Both the position numbers and the translations under genes were made by a program. A stretch of DNA of 64,000 nucleotides from assembly GCF_023887685.1 (NCBI RefSeq), contig NZ_JAMWMR010000006.1:1-64000 (forward strand), read 5' to 3'. The DNA comes from Streptomyces macrolidinus (GTDB taxonomy: Bacteria > Actinomycetota > Actinomycetes > Streptomycetales > Streptomycetaceae). The notes under the pieces were generated by a model. The model was not told where the DNA came from. It worked only from the letters and a program-made list of their open reading frames with translations, and made no database searches. Positions 8,826 to 20,102 of this stretch are shown one piece after another; the stretch's first letter is position 1; each line of letters starts with the position of its first letter.

Positions 8826-10298
8826 GTGAGAACCGTGCCCACGATCCTGCATCTCGACATGGATGCCTTCTACGCCTCGGCGGAGCAGGCATCCAAGCCG
8901 AGCCTGCGCGGGAAGGCGGTCGTCGTGGGCGGGCTCGGGCCGCGCGGTGTGGTGGCCACGGCCTCGTACGAGGCGCGGGCCTTCGGGGTGCACTCGGCGA
9001 TGCCCATGGCCCAGGCGCGCCGGCTCGCGCCGAACGCCGCGTATCTGGTGCCGCGCTTCGGGTTCTACCGGGAGATCAGCGAGCAGGTGATGGGGCTGCT
9101 GCGGACCCTGTCGCCGCTGGTGGAGCCGCTGAGCCTGGACGAGGCCTTCGTGGACCTGGAGGCCGGGGGAGTGGCCTGGGACGAGGAGTCCGCGCGGCTC
9201 ACGGGGGAGCGGCTGCGCGCCGACATCCGGGCGGTGACCGGGCTGACGGGCTCGGTGGGGCTCGCCGCCTCCAAGATGCTCGCGAAGATCGCCTCGGAGG
9301 AGGCCAAGCCCGACGGTCTGGTGCTGATCCGGCCGGGCACCGAGCGCGCGCTGCTCGGGCCGATGCCGGTGCGCACGCTGCCGGGCGTCGGCCCCGCGAC
9401 CGGGGACCATCTGCGGCGGGCGGGGATCACCACGGTCGACGAGATCGCGGAGGCGGGCGAGGACGAGCTGGTACGGCTGCTCGGGAAGGCCCATGGGCAC
9501 GGGCTGTACGCGATGGCGCTGGCACACGACGAGCGGCCCGTGGTGGCCGAGCGGGAGGCCAAGTCCGTGTCGGTCGAGGACACCTACGACGTGGATCTCC
9601 ACGACCGGCTCCGGATCGGCCTGGAGGTGCAGCGGCTCGCGGACCGGTGCGTGCGGCGGCTGCGGGAGGCCGGTCTCTCGGGCCGGACCATCGTGCTGAA
9701 GGTACGCCGGTACGACTTCTCGACGCTGACCCGCTCCGACACCCTGCGCGGGCCCACGGACGACCCCGCGGTGGTGCGGGAGGCCACCGCGCGGCTGCTG
9801 GAGTCCGTGGACACCACGGGCGGGGTGCGGCTGCTCGGGGTGGGCGTCAGCGGGCTCGCCGACTACACGCAGGAAGATCTGTTCGCCCAGGCGCGGCTGG
9901 CCACGGGCGAGGCGCCGGGGGAGGAGCCCCCGCAGCCCCCGCAGACCTCACAGCCCCCGCAGACCTCGCAGGCCGAGAGCGCTGACGAACCCGCCGAGGA
10001 GGAGCCCGCCCCCGCCGAGCGCATATGGCGCGCGGGCCACGACGTCCGGCACGCGGAGTACGGGCACGGGTGGGTGCAGGGCAGCGGGCTGGGCCGGGTG
10101 ACCGTACGGTTCGAGACCCCGGACTCACCGCCGGGACGCGTCCGTACGTTCCGCACCGACGATCCACGGCTGGTACCGGCGGATCCCCTGCCCCTGGTCC
10201 CGAGAGAACCCGGAGAGTCCGAGACCGGAGAACCCGAGGCCCCCGGGCCGCCGCCGACGGCCCCGACGGGCGCGGGCACCGACGACGGCTCTCGGTAG
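8826..10298 (+). CDS. dinB: DNA polymerase IV (Y family)
   Basis: A 490-aa translesion polymerase. The catalytic motifs LHLDMDAFYASAEQ (start) and SLDEAFVDL (about residue 104) are intact, followed by the thumb and the little-finger domain. QEDLF at 349-353 fits a beta-clamp-binding pentapeptide. After a Pro/Glu-rich linker (about 360-395) comes an extra C-terminal domain with WRAGHDVRHAEYGHGWVQG, seen in actinobacterial DinB proteins, and a disordered acidic tail. The GTG start gives the family-typical N-terminus; no strong ribosome-binding site is seen. Confidence 0.92.
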   Translation: MRTVPTILHLDMDAFYASAEQASKPSLRGKAVVVGGLGPRGVVATASYEARAFGVHSAMPMAQARRLAPNAAYLVPRFGFYREISEQVMGLLRTLSPLVEPLSLDEAFVDLEAGGVAWDEESARLTGERLRADIRAVTGLTGSVGLAASKMLAKIASEEAKPDGLVLIRPGTERALLGPMPVRTLPGVGPATGDHLRRAGITTVDEIAEAGEDELVRLLGKAHGHGLYAMALAHDERPVVAEREAKSVSVEDTYDVDLHDRLRIGLEVQRLADRCVRRLREAGLSGRTIVLKVRRYDFSTLTRSDTLRGPTDDPAVVREATARLLESVDTTGGVRLLGVGVSGLADYTQEDLFAQARLATGEAPGEEPPQPPQTSQPPQTSQAESADEPAEEEPAPAERIWRAGHDVRHAEYGHGWVQGSGLGRVTVRFETPDSPPGRVRTFRTDDPRLVPADPLPLVPREPGESETGEPEAPGPPPTAPTGAGTDDGSR

Positions 10299-10313
10299 CC
10301 CCGGGCGCGTGCG

Positions 10314-10682
10314 TCAGCCCCCGTCGGACCCCGCGAGACGCCCGAAGTCGCGGTCCGGCGGAGGCGGGGCGGCCACATCGAGGCCGTAGTGGTGGTAGAG
10401 CTGGAGCTCCTGTTCGGGCGAGAGATGGCGTCCGACCCCGAAGTCGGGGGCGTCCTTGATCAGGGAGCGGTCGAAGGGAACCCGCAGGGTGCCCTCCACC
10501 AGCTCGCTGGGCTCCAGGGGGACGAACGCGTCCCTGCTGAACAGCCCCGTGCGTATGGCCGCCCACTCCGGCACGCCGGTCGCGTCGTCGAGGTAGATCT
10601 CGTCGATCGTGCCGATCTTGACGCCTTGGCGGTCGAACGCCTTGCGGCCGATCAGATTCCGCGGATCGATGTCGGTCTGCAC
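10314..10682 (-). CDS. PRC-barrel domain protein
   Basis: A 122-aa protein starting VQTDIDPRNLIGRKAFDRQG, with a PRC-barrel (about residues 8-80: GTIDEIYLDD, FVPLEPSELVEGTLRVPF) and a short C-terminal part. PRC-barrels occur in RimM and photosynthetic reaction centre H subunits; stand-alone members have no known reaction. GTG start with GGAGG four bases upstream. It is divergent from the glycine riboswitch, so the 120-bp gap must hold both promoters. Confidence 0.78.
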   Translation of the reverse strand: MQTDIDPRNLIGRKAFDRQGVKIGTIDEIYLDDATGVPEWAAIRTGLFSRDAFVPLEPSELVEGTLRVPFDRSLIKDAPDFGVGRHLSPEQELQLYHHYGLDVAAPPPPDRDFGRLAGSDGG

Positions 10683-10816
10683 GGTCCCTCCAACTGGTCG
10701 CAACTCATCCGTTGCCACTACGAAAGAGCACAATCGGCGGGGCGGCCACTCGAAGGTCCACGGGACGGCCAGGGCGCCGTATCCGCTGGTAGTCTGACAA
10801 TCGGCCGCTGAACCCG

Positions 10817-11020
10817 TGCGGGAGAGCTCTCCGGAATCATCCCCGGGGACGCCGAAGGAGCAAATCCTCCCCGGAATCTCTCAGGCACACGTACCGCATG
10901 GACGAGGTCACTCTGGAAAGCAGGGCGGGCGTCGACGGCTTCCGCTCTCACCGACGGTGAAAGCCGGTGACGCCTTGGTGCGGACCGGCGAAGCTCTCAG
11001 GTCGAGATGACAGAGGGGGA
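10817..11020 (+). ncRNA. Tandem glycine riboswitch (gcvT motif)
   Basis: Two glycine aptamers in tandem. The first runs from GCGGGAGAG (10818) through CGCCGAAGGAGCAAA to ATCTCTCAGGCAC (about 10889). A short linker carries GGACGAGGTCACTCTGGA. The second aptamer includes CTCACCGACGGTGAAAGCC and GGCGAAGCTCTCAGGT, then TGACAGAGGGGG (about 11020). These are the conserved core strings of the gcvT RNA family. Cooperative glycine binding would switch on the P-protein gene 64 bases downstream. A TAGTCT element just before 10800 may be its -10 box. Confidence 0.95.
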
Positions 11021-11083
11021 GGCCGTCGGGGTGCCCGCGCCGGGGTGCCCCTCGAAGGTCGCGCCAGACCAGGAGGCCTCCGC

Positions 11084-13969
<2,886 letters not shown>

Positions 13970-13988
13970 TCGCCCTTGGGTGTGCGTC

Positions 13989-14025
13989 GGGGCCGGTTCG
14001 GAGGCGGTGTCTCCGGTCCGGCCCC
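13989..14025. terminator. GC-rich hairpin after gcvP
   Basis: GGGGCCGG (13989-13996) pairs with CCGGCCCC (14018-14025), with an inner CGGAG/CTCCG stem separated by a T-T mismatch. There is no U-tract, as is common for Streptomyces terminators. It lies between convergent gcvP and the DUF5999 gene and can serve both. Confidence 0.65.
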
Positions 14026-14058
14026 TGGTGTGTGCGGCGTGCCTCGCGTGCGCGTGGC

Positions 14059-14265
14059 TCAGGCGGCCGTCATCACCTGGCCGGTGCCGAGCGGACGGTG
14101 CGGGGCGATGATCTGCCCGTCGGGCAGCAGCTCACCGGTGTCCTCGAAGAGCAGAACGCCGTTGCACAGCAGGCTCCATCCCTGCTCCGGGTGGTGCGAG
14201 ACGAGGCGGGCGGACTCCCGGTCGGCGGATGCGGCGGTCGGGCACGGTGGCTGATGCTGGCACAT
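14059..14265 (-). CDS. DUF5999 family small protein
   Basis: A 68-aa protein beginning MCQHQPPCPTA and ending HRPLGTGQVMTAA. The sequence SARLVSHHPEQGWSLLCNGVLLFEDTGELLPDG is of a type found throughout Streptomyces (DUF5999, by memory). The Cys and His near the N-terminus (CQHQPPC) might bind a metal, but no function is known. An upstream ATG at 14343 would add 26 residues of low-complexity sequence; I chose the shorter form because it begins at the conserved MCQHQ. Confidence 0.75.
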   Translation of the reverse strand: MCQHQPPCPTAASADRESARLVSHHPEQGWSLLCNGVLLFEDTGELLPDGQIIAPHRPLGTGQVMTAA

Positions 14266-14544
14266 GGTGGTGGGGATCTTTCGCTGGGTCGTGTGGTGTG
14301 CGTGGGCTGTCGTGTCTGTCCTGCGGCTCGTGGCGTCGTTCATGGCCGCCCCCCGTTGGCGATCCGGTGTAGGTGTGCAACCAGTGTTGCTCTGCGGACG
14401 TCGTTCCGCAGCTCTTTCGCGGCACCGTTCCTCACTGCTTGATGACGCGTCACCCCGGCGGACGGTTCACCTCGACCGCACGGTCCCTTCGGGTGGTTCG
14501 CGATGGCCGAAAGGGGCTACGGAGGATGGCCCGGCCAGCGCCGC

Positions 14545-15129
14545 CTAGGCGGGCGAGCCGAGCAGTGGGCCCGGGGTGACCCGGAGGGTGAGGACCGGGA
14601 GGAGTTCGGCGACGGGGTGCGGGCGGTGGGCCGCGATACCCGGCGGTGCGGGCGCGAGCGGGACCAGGAGGTCGCTCGCGGCGAGATGCCCTTCCGCCGC
14701 GTCGGCGGTGCTGTCCCCGTGCAGCCACAGCGTGAGCATGTACAGCTCGGGTACGGACAACAGCCGTGCCTGGTACGGCTGTTGAAGGGTCTCCGCCTGG
14801 CGCAGGGCGCGTTCGGTGGCGGCGACGTAGGGACCCTCGAAGAAGTGCGAGAACGCCCAGCCGTCGGGGGTCGGCACGGTCTCGGCGGCGGCCACCACGC
14901 GCTCGCCGCAGCGGATGAGGAAGCGCCAGCCGGCGAGCCGGGTGGCCGTCGCGCCCGCCGGGGTGATCCGGTCCCACACATGGACCGGCAGCGGGAGTTC
15001 GGGGGTCACGGGTCCCTGGGCTGCGCGCAGGGACGGGGTGGGGGCCGCGCGGACCGCGGTGGGGGAACCGAGCGCCGTGAGGACGGTACGGAGGGCGGGT
15101 GCGGGGGCCTCGGAGACATGCAGCGGCAT
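14545..15129 (-). CDS. Hypothetical protein
   Basis: A 194-aa protein without a signal peptide or membrane segment. It looks globular in the centre (VWDRITPAGATATRLAGWRFLIRCGERVVAAAET, then a helix ERALRQAETLQQPYQARLLSVPELYMLTLWLHGD) with Pro-rich ends. I do not recognise a family. Codon use matches its neighbours, so it is probably a real, vertically inherited gene. GAGAGG lies about ten bases before the ATG. Confidence 0.65.
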   Translation of the reverse strand: MPLHVSEAPAPALRTVLTALGSPTAVRAAPTPSLRAAQGPVTPELPLPVHVWDRITPAGATATRLAGWRFLIRCGERVVAAAETVPTPDGWAFSHFFEGPYVAATERALRQAETLQQPYQARLLSVPELYMLTLWLHGDSTADAAEGHLAASDLLVPLAPAPPGIAAHRPHPVAELLPVLTLRVTPGPLLGSPA

Positions 15130-15679
15130 GGCGGGTCGCCTCTCGTTCGACAGGCAGAGTGAAGCGAGGGAGTGACGCGGGGCGGGCGGACGACGCTGTC
15201 AGCTCTGGGGGCCGGAGAGCTGTGGGGGACGATGCCCGGACCGATGGCGCTTTCGGCGGCAGGGCTCGAAGCCGTGAGCGCCAACTCTCCGCCCCGTGGC
15301 CGAAGTTTATACGACAAGTGTTCAGGTGACGTTTCTTCCGCTTGTCCCGCCCAACGCAATCAAGGCGATATCCGGCCGATGGCGACCGCTATTCATCCTG
15401 GCCTTATGACGGCGTCCGGACGGTGACCTTGCCATACCCGTCCGTAGCGATCGGCCGAATCTCGGCGGCGCTTTTCACGACCTCTTGGCGAAGAAGCCAC
15501 GCATTGTCCCATGCCCCGTGAATCATGCCTCGTGAATGTGCCCCATGGAACTCCCGTCAGCGTAGCGGGCAGCGGTCGCGCGCGGCGCGTTATGGATCGC
15601 CTCGTCTGGGCATCATCCCCGTGACCCGGGACAGTACGGGCCGGATCGTCGGCCTGCCCATCCGAGGAGGGACACTTCG
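15130..15679. other. Intergenic region, 550 bp
   Basis: No convincing gene. Base composition is lower in GC than the flanks around 15300-15360 and 15460-15540, consistent with promoters for the divergent genes on either side. I see no clear -35/-10 pair, repeat or RNA motif. GAGGAGGG at 15664-15671 is the ribosome-binding site of the following gene. Confidence 0.5.
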
Positions 15680-17197
15680 ATGGGGGAGAAGGTCGTGGCA
15701 GGACGGTTCGACCTGTCCGATCGGCAGCGCTATCGCGACAAGCTCAGGCAGTGTCTGGAGGGGCTGGCGCGATTGCTGGAGGAGAAGCGGTTCGACCGCC
15801 CCAGGAACCTCATGGGCCTGGAGATCGAATTGAATCTCCTGGGCTCCGACGGCATGCCGAGAATGATGAATGCGGAAGTACTGGAGAGGATTGCGAGCCG
15901 TGATTTCCAAACAGAACTCGCCATGTTCAATCTGGAGGTCAACATAGCTCCACACAGACTTGGCGGCCTGGTATTCGACCGGCTTGCCGAGGAGTTGCGC
16001 ACCTCGCTCGCGTATGCGCATCGGAAAGCGAACGAGGTCGACGCCGGAATCGTGATGATCGGTATTCTGCCGACCCTCGACCGTGACGACCTGGTCTCTT
16101 CCAACCTCTCCGCCGTCGACCGCTACACCCTGCTCAACGACCAGATCGTGGCCGCCCGCGGCGAGGACTTCGTCCTCGATATAGACGGGGTGGAACGGCT
16201 CGTCTGCAATGCGCGCTCGATCACACCGGAAGCCGCCTGCACCTCCGTCCAGTTGCACCTCCAGGTCACGCCCGCGCGGTTCGCCGATGTGTGGAACGCG
16301 GCGCAGGCGATCGCGGCCCCGCAGGTCGCCCTCGGCGCCAACTCGCCCTTCCTGTTCGGCCGCGAGCTGTGGCGCGAGTCCCGGCCCCCGCTGTTCCAGC
16401 AGTCCACCGACACCCGGCCGCCCGAACTCCAGGCACAGGGCGTGCGTCCGCGCACCTGGTTCGGGGAGCGCTGGACCACCTCGGCGTACGACCTGTTCGA
16501 GGAGAACGTGCGCTACTTCCCGGCCCTGCTGCCGATCTGCGACGCCGAGGACCCGTTGAGCGTCATCGACCAGGGCGGCACCCCGAGGCTCGGCGAACTG
16601 ATCCTGCACAACGGCACGATCTACCGCTGGAACCGGCCGGTGTACGGCGTCGTCGACGGGGTTCCGCATCTGCGGGTGGAGAACCGGGTGCTGCCCGCCG
16701 GGCCCACCGTCACCGATGTGCTCGCCAACGCCGCCTTCTACTACGGCGTCGTCCGCTCCCTCGCCGAGGAGGCGCGGCCGGTGTGGAGCCGGCTGCCGTT
16801 CGAGGCCGCCGCCGCCAACTTCGACGCGGCCTGCCGGTACGGCATCGAGGCGCGGCTGCGGTGGCCGCGGCGCGGGCGCTACGGCGGGATCACCGAGGTG
16901 GCCGCCGTGGACCTCGTACGCGACGAACTGCTGCCGATGGCCGAGGCCGGGCTCGACGCGTGGGGCGTCGAGCGCGCCGACCGGGACTACTACCTCGGAG
17001 TGATCGAGGAGCGCTGCCGACGCAGGGTCAACGGCGCGAGCTGGCAGACCACCACCTTCCACCAGGCCCTGGAGCAGGGGCTCGACCGGCAGACCGCCCT
17101 GGCCAGGACGACCCGGCGGTACTACGAGCTGATGCACATCGGCGAGCCCGTCCACACCTGGCCGCTCGCGTCACCGGAGCCCGCGCCGCTGGGCTGA
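15680..17197 (+). CDS. Glutamate-cysteine ligase family 2 (GCS2) protein
   Basis: A 505-aa ATP-dependent carboxylate-amine ligase of the GCS2 fold. The N-terminal strand LMGLEIELNLLG carries the metal-binding Glu pair, MFNLEVNIAPHRL follows, and the family core runs through VQLHLQVTP, ALGANSPFLFGRELWRESR and VENRVLPAGPT. Members join glutamate (or another acid) to an amine. Actinomycetes use EgtA, of this family, in ergothioneine synthesis, but this protein is longer than EgtA and its substrate cannot be read from sequence. GAGGAGGG at 15664-15671 supports the ATG. A MITE-like element begins 20 bases after the stop. Confidence 0.82.
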   Translation: MGEKVVAGRFDLSDRQRYRDKLRQCLEGLARLLEEKRFDRPRNLMGLEIELNLLGSDGMPRMMNAEVLERIASRDFQTELAMFNLEVNIAPHRLGGLVFDRLAEELRTSLAYAHRKANEVDAGIVMIGILPTLDRDDLVSSNLSAVDRYTLLNDQIVAARGEDFVLDIDGVERLVCNARSITPEAACTSVQLHLQVTPARFADVWNAAQAIAAPQVALGANSPFLFGRELWRESRPPLFQQSTDTRPPELQAQGVRPRTWFGERWTTSAYDLFEENVRYFPALLPICDAEDPLSVIDQGGTPRLGELILHNGTIYRWNRPVYGVVDGVPHLRVENRVLPAGPTVTDVLANAAFYYGVVRSLAEEARPVWSRLPFEAAAANFDAACRYGIEARLRWPRRGRYGGITEVAAVDLVRDELLPMAEAGLDAWGVERADRDYYLGVIEERCRRRVNGASWQTTTFHQALEQGLDRQTALARTTRRYYELMHIGEPVHTWPLASPEPAPLG

Positions 17198-17217
17198 GTG
17201 CCCGCTCCCTCGCGCTC

Positions 17218-17438
17218 GGGCCTGTCGTTTGGATCAGGCCGGATCAGGGAGCGGGGTCTGGTGCTGGGGGCACCTCCCACGCCGTTCAGGCAGTGGGGGA
17301 GCATCGCAAGGCGGAGGAGGGCGGCAGGGCGGAGCCCTGCCAACCGACGACAACGCGGCTGGGGGTCCCCCCTGCTCGAAGAGCTTGGGGGAGCGGTGCC
17401 AGACCCCGCGAGCCCGGCATGATCCAAACGACAGGCCC
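17218..17438. mobile_element. 221-bp MITE-like element with perfect terminal inverted repeats
   Basis: The ends are exact inverted copies: GGGCCTGTCGTTTGGATCA at 17218-17236 and its reverse complement at 17420-17438. A second inverted pair sits just inside (GCGGGGTCTGG at 17251-17261, CCAGACCCCGC at 17399-17409). The interior has palindromes such as GGCAGGGCGGAGCCCTGCC and runs of GGGGG/CCCCC but no coding frame of note. This is the structure of a miniature inverted-repeat element mobilised by a transposase elsewhere. I see no clear target-site duplication. It sits in the gap between the GCS2 and CPBP genes. Confidence 0.8.
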
Positions 17439-17488
17439 TGGGGCGAAGATGGGTGCGACAGGGTGCCCAACGGGATGCGGGAGTACAG

Positions 17489-18283
17489 GTGGAGTCAGAG
17501 TCGGTGGCCGATGCCGCCCGGGTGGAGCGGCCGACGCGACAGGTGTTCCGGAACGAGACGCTGCTCGTGCTGGCCCTCTCGCTCGGCGCGAGCGGCCTGT
17601 CCGCGCTGATCAGCTTCGTCGGCTCGGTCACCAAACCGGGCGGTCTCAAGGACCAGGCGGCCACCCTCAACGCCTCGGCCGCGCCCGGACGGCCCTGGCT
17701 CGACCTCGCCTGGCAGCTCTTCGGGATCACGACGGCCCTCGTACCGGTGGCGCTCGTCGCCCACCTCCTGCTGCGCGAGGGCGCCGCACTGCGCACGCTC
17801 GGCTTCGACCGGACACGGCCGGGCCCGGACCTCGCACGCGGCGCGATGGTCGCCGCGCTGATCGGGTCCACGGGCATCGCCTTCTACCTGACCGTCCGCG
17901 GACTCGGCGCCAATCTGACGGTGGTGCCGGAGGCGCTGCCCGACGTGTGGTGGAAGTACCCCGTGCTGATCCTGTCCGCGCTGCAGAACGCCGTGCTGGA
18001 GGAGGTCATCGTCGTCGGGTATCTGCTGCGCAGGCTCGGCCAGTTGGGCTGGACGCCCGGCACGGCCCTGGTGGCGAGTTCGGTGCTGCGCGGCTCGTAC
18101 CACCTCTACCAGGGCGTCGGCGGCTTCCTCGGCAACCTGGTGATGGGCGTGGTGTTCGTCTGCCTGTACCGGCGCTGGGGGCGGGTCGGTCCGCTGGTGG
18201 TGGCCCACTCCCTGCTCGACATAGGCGCGTTCGTGGGGTACGCGCTGCTGGCGGGCAAGGTGGGGTGGCTGCCGACGGCGTGA
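17489..18283 (+). CDS. CPBP family intramembrane protease-like protein
   Basis: About 264 aa with six to eight hydrophobic segments. The Abi/CPBP (type II CAAX protease-like) motifs are visible: motif 1 as LEEVIVVGYLLRRL, where the usual Arg of EExxxR is replaced by Gly; motif 2 as RGSYHLYQG; motif 3 as VVAHSLLDIGAF. The Glu and His residues thought to be catalytic are kept. The GTG at 17489 has GGGAG five bases upstream; GTG 17453 is an alternative start. The MITE-like element ends 50 bases before the start and may have replaced or brought the promoter. Confidence 0.82.
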   Translation: MESESVADAARVERPTRQVFRNETLLVLALSLGASGLSALISFVGSVTKPGGLKDQAATLNASAAPGRPWLDLAWQLFGITTALVPVALVAHLLLREGAALRTLGFDRTRPGPDLARGAMVAALIGSTGIAFYLTVRGLGANLTVVPEALPDVWWKYPVLILSALQNAVLEEVIVVGYLLRRLGQLGWTPGTALVASSVLRGSYHLYQGVGGFLGNLVMGVVFVCLYRRWGRVGPLVVAHSLLDIGAFVGYALLAGKVGWLPTA

Positions 18284-18305
18284 CCGCGCCCCGACAGGGC
18301 GGTGG

Positions 18306-18340
18306 GACAGGGGCGTGCGGGGAGGCCGTACGCCCCTGTC
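18306..18340. terminator. Bidirectional hairpin terminator
   Basis: GACAGGGGCGT (18306-18316) pairs perfectly with ACGCCCCTGTC (18330-18340), an 11-bp stem with a 13-base loop. It lies exactly between the convergent CPBP and PhzF genes. Confidence 0.75.
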
Positions 18341-18346
18341 GTCGTG

Positions 18347-19156
18347 TCAGGCGAGCAGGTCGCCCTCGATGACGGTGACCGCGTGGCCGGTGAGCAGGGT
18401 GCGGTCGCCGCGAAGTTCCGTGCGGACGCGGCCGGAACGCGGGGAGGCCTGGAGGCCGGTGAGGTCCGGGCGGCCGAGGCGCGCGGACCAGTGCGGGGCC
18501 AGGGCGGTGTGGGCGCTGCCGGTGACCGGGTCCTCGTCGATCCCGACGTTCGGGAAGAAGCAGCGGGAGACGAAGTCGTAGCCGCGGACGGGGTCCTCCG
18601 CGCGTGCGGTCGCGATGATGCCGCGCCGGGAGTGCCGGGTGAGCGCCTTGTGGTCGGGACGCAGACCGAGGACCGTCTTCTCGTCGGCGAGTTCGAGGAG
18701 CAGGTCGCCGACGTTCGGGCCGGTGTCGAAGGCGGCCAGCGGCGCCGCGCCGAGGGCATCGGCCACACCCTCCGGCACCTCGACCGGGGCGAGCGGCGCG
18801 GTGGGGAAGTCCAGGGTCAGGGAGCCGTCCTCGCGCGGGGCGGCGGTGAGGACACCACTGCGGGTGGCGAACCGCACGGGGCCCAAGTGGGCGCCCGTGG
18901 TGTGCAGGACATGGGCGGTGGCGAGGGTGGCGTGGCCGCACAAGGCGACTTCGGTGGCGGGCGTGAACCAGCGCAGCGCCCAGTCCGCCTCGCCGCCCTC
19001 GGGCAGGCGGTGCGCGAACGCGGTCTCGGCGTGGTTGACCTCGCGGGCCACGTCCTGGAGCCACCCGTCGTCCGGGAAGGCGTCGAGAAGGAGGACACCG
19101 GCGGGGTTGCCGGTGAAGGGTCGGTCGGTGAAGGCGTCGACGATTCGAATCCGCAT
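18347..19156 (-). CDS. PhzF family isomerase/epimerase
   Basis: A 269-aa protein of the PhzF/DAP-epimerase fold. The N-terminus IVDAFTDRPFTGNPAGVLLL and the catalytic-Glu motif NHAETAFA (about residue 44) are typical, and the C-terminal half contains the matching FFPNVGIDEDPVTGSAHTALAPHW motif. PhzF itself isomerises a phenazine precursor; most stand-alone members have unknown substrates. No phenazine genes are nearby, so a housekeeping or damage-control isomerase is more likely. Confidence 0.88.
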   Translation of the reverse strand: MRIRIVDAFTDRPFTGNPAGVLLLDAFPDDGWLQDVAREVNHAETAFAHRLPEGGEADWALRWFTPATEVALCGHATLATAHVLHTTGAHLGPVRFATRSGVLTAAPREDGSLTLDFPTAPLAPVEVPEGVADALGAAPLAAFDTGPNVGDLLLELADEKTVLGLRPDHKALTRHSRRGIIATARAEDPVRGYDFVSRCFFPNVGIDEDPVTGSAHTALAPHWSARLGRPDLTGLQASPRSGRVRTELRGDRTLLTGHAVTVIEGDLLA

Positions 19157-19313
19157 GGCCCGACGCTAGAGGCCCGAAGGGGCGGCGGACCAAGGCCAAT
19201 TCGAGGTGACTGGACCGGTGCCGCGATGCGCGGCGGCCGGAACGGCGGTGCCGTGAGCGTCCCGTGGCGGCGCGTGGCAAGGAGGCGCGCGCCCTACGGG
19301 GACAACGGTGCGA

Positions 19314-19333
19314 TCTCCTCCGTAAGGAGGAGA
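19314..19333 (+). promoter_or_regulatory. Hairpin masking a Shine-Dalgarno-like sequence
   Basis: TCTCCTCC (19314-19321) pairs with GGAGGAGA (19326-19333) around loop GTAA. The right arm is a perfect ribosome-binding sequence, followed at 19346 by ATG and a seven-codon frame (MPNLCRT) that ends at 19369. The Clp-N gene starts at 19388. It may be a translational control element or chance in a purine-rich stretch. Confidence 0.4.
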
Positions 19334-19387
19334 ACCCGGTCAGCGATGCCCAACCTGTGTCGGACGTGAAGATGCTGCCCCACGGGG

Positions 19388-20050
19388 ATGACCCGAGCCG
19401 ACGGGGCTGATGGGGTAGGGAGCGTGCCACCCTGTCATTCCCAGCAACCGGCCGCCGAGCGCGGCGTACGCCACGTGGACCTCGACGCCCGGCTCACCGC
19501 CGCACTGACGGCCGTGGTCGCGGGCGCCCGCAGACGCGCCCTGCGGGACGGTGACCGGCAGATCGACACCGCTCATCTGCTGCACACCCTGCTGGAGTCC
19601 GACCCCGAGGTGCGGGCCGTCTTCGACGGTCCGCAGGTCGCCCGGCTGCTCGGCTATCTCGTCCAGCGCGCCATCGGCTACGGCCTGCGCTGGCAGAGCA
19701 GCGTCGAGGACTCCGGCGCGCTCCCGGTGCTGTGCGAGCCGGAGGGGTGGTCGCCGACGGCGGCGATCGCCCTGGAAGCGGCCTGCGTCCGCGCCGAGCG
19801 GGGCGGCCACCCCCGTACCCGCGGGCTCGATCTGCTCGCCACGATCGTCACGGACCCCGAGTCGCGGGCCGTCGAGGTCCTCGTGCGCGCGGGCGTCGAC
19901 GTCGAGGCGCTGCCCGCGCGGATCGAAGCGGCGGCCGTGGTCGAGGAGTACGAGCAGGAGTGCACCGCGTACGAGCAGGAGCGCGCGGCGCCGGAGGGGC
20001 CGACCGCCGCACCGGGCCCGGTCCGGCAGGTGCGCAGGTCCATCCTCTGA
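19388..20050 (+). CDS. Clp N-terminal-domain protein without ATPase
   Basis: About 220 aa, consisting of a double Clp_N repeat as in the N-domain of ClpC/ClpA: HVDLDARLTAALTAVVAGARRRAL...DTAHLLHTLLES then SPTAAIALEAACVRAERGGHPRTRGLDLLATIV. No AAA+ module follows; the C-terminus is an acidic, Glu/Tyr-rich tail. Such solitary N-domains could act as adaptors or decoys for ClpC, which is inference. The start is uncertain: ATG 19388 is used, but GTG codons further in would still keep the domain. Confidence 0.75.
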   Translation: MTRADGADGVGSVPPCHSQQPAAERGVRHVDLDARLTAALTAVVAGARRRALRDGDRQIDTAHLLHTLLESDPEVRAVFDGPQVARLLGYLVQRAIGYGLRWQSSVEDSGALPVLCEPEGWSPTAAIALEAACVRAERGGHPRTRGLDLLATIVTDPESRAVEVLVRAGVDVEALPARIEAAAVVEEYEQECTAYEQERAAPEGPTAAPGPVRQVRRSIL

Positions 20051-20102
20051 GACAGGAGCTATCGGGGGTGACGCTCATGTCGTTGCCTGTCATCATGTGC
20101 CG

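Noticed and set aside
15130..15679. Possible small gene or RNA in the 550-bp gap
   Set aside because: Short frames here lack ribosome-binding sites and codon bias, and I see no conserved RNA motif.
16291..18372. A 693-codon plus-strand frame spanning the GCS2 and CPBP genes
   Set aside because: Its product is an Arg/Ala/Gly-rich shadow in the wrong phase of two recognised families and crosses the MITE-like element.
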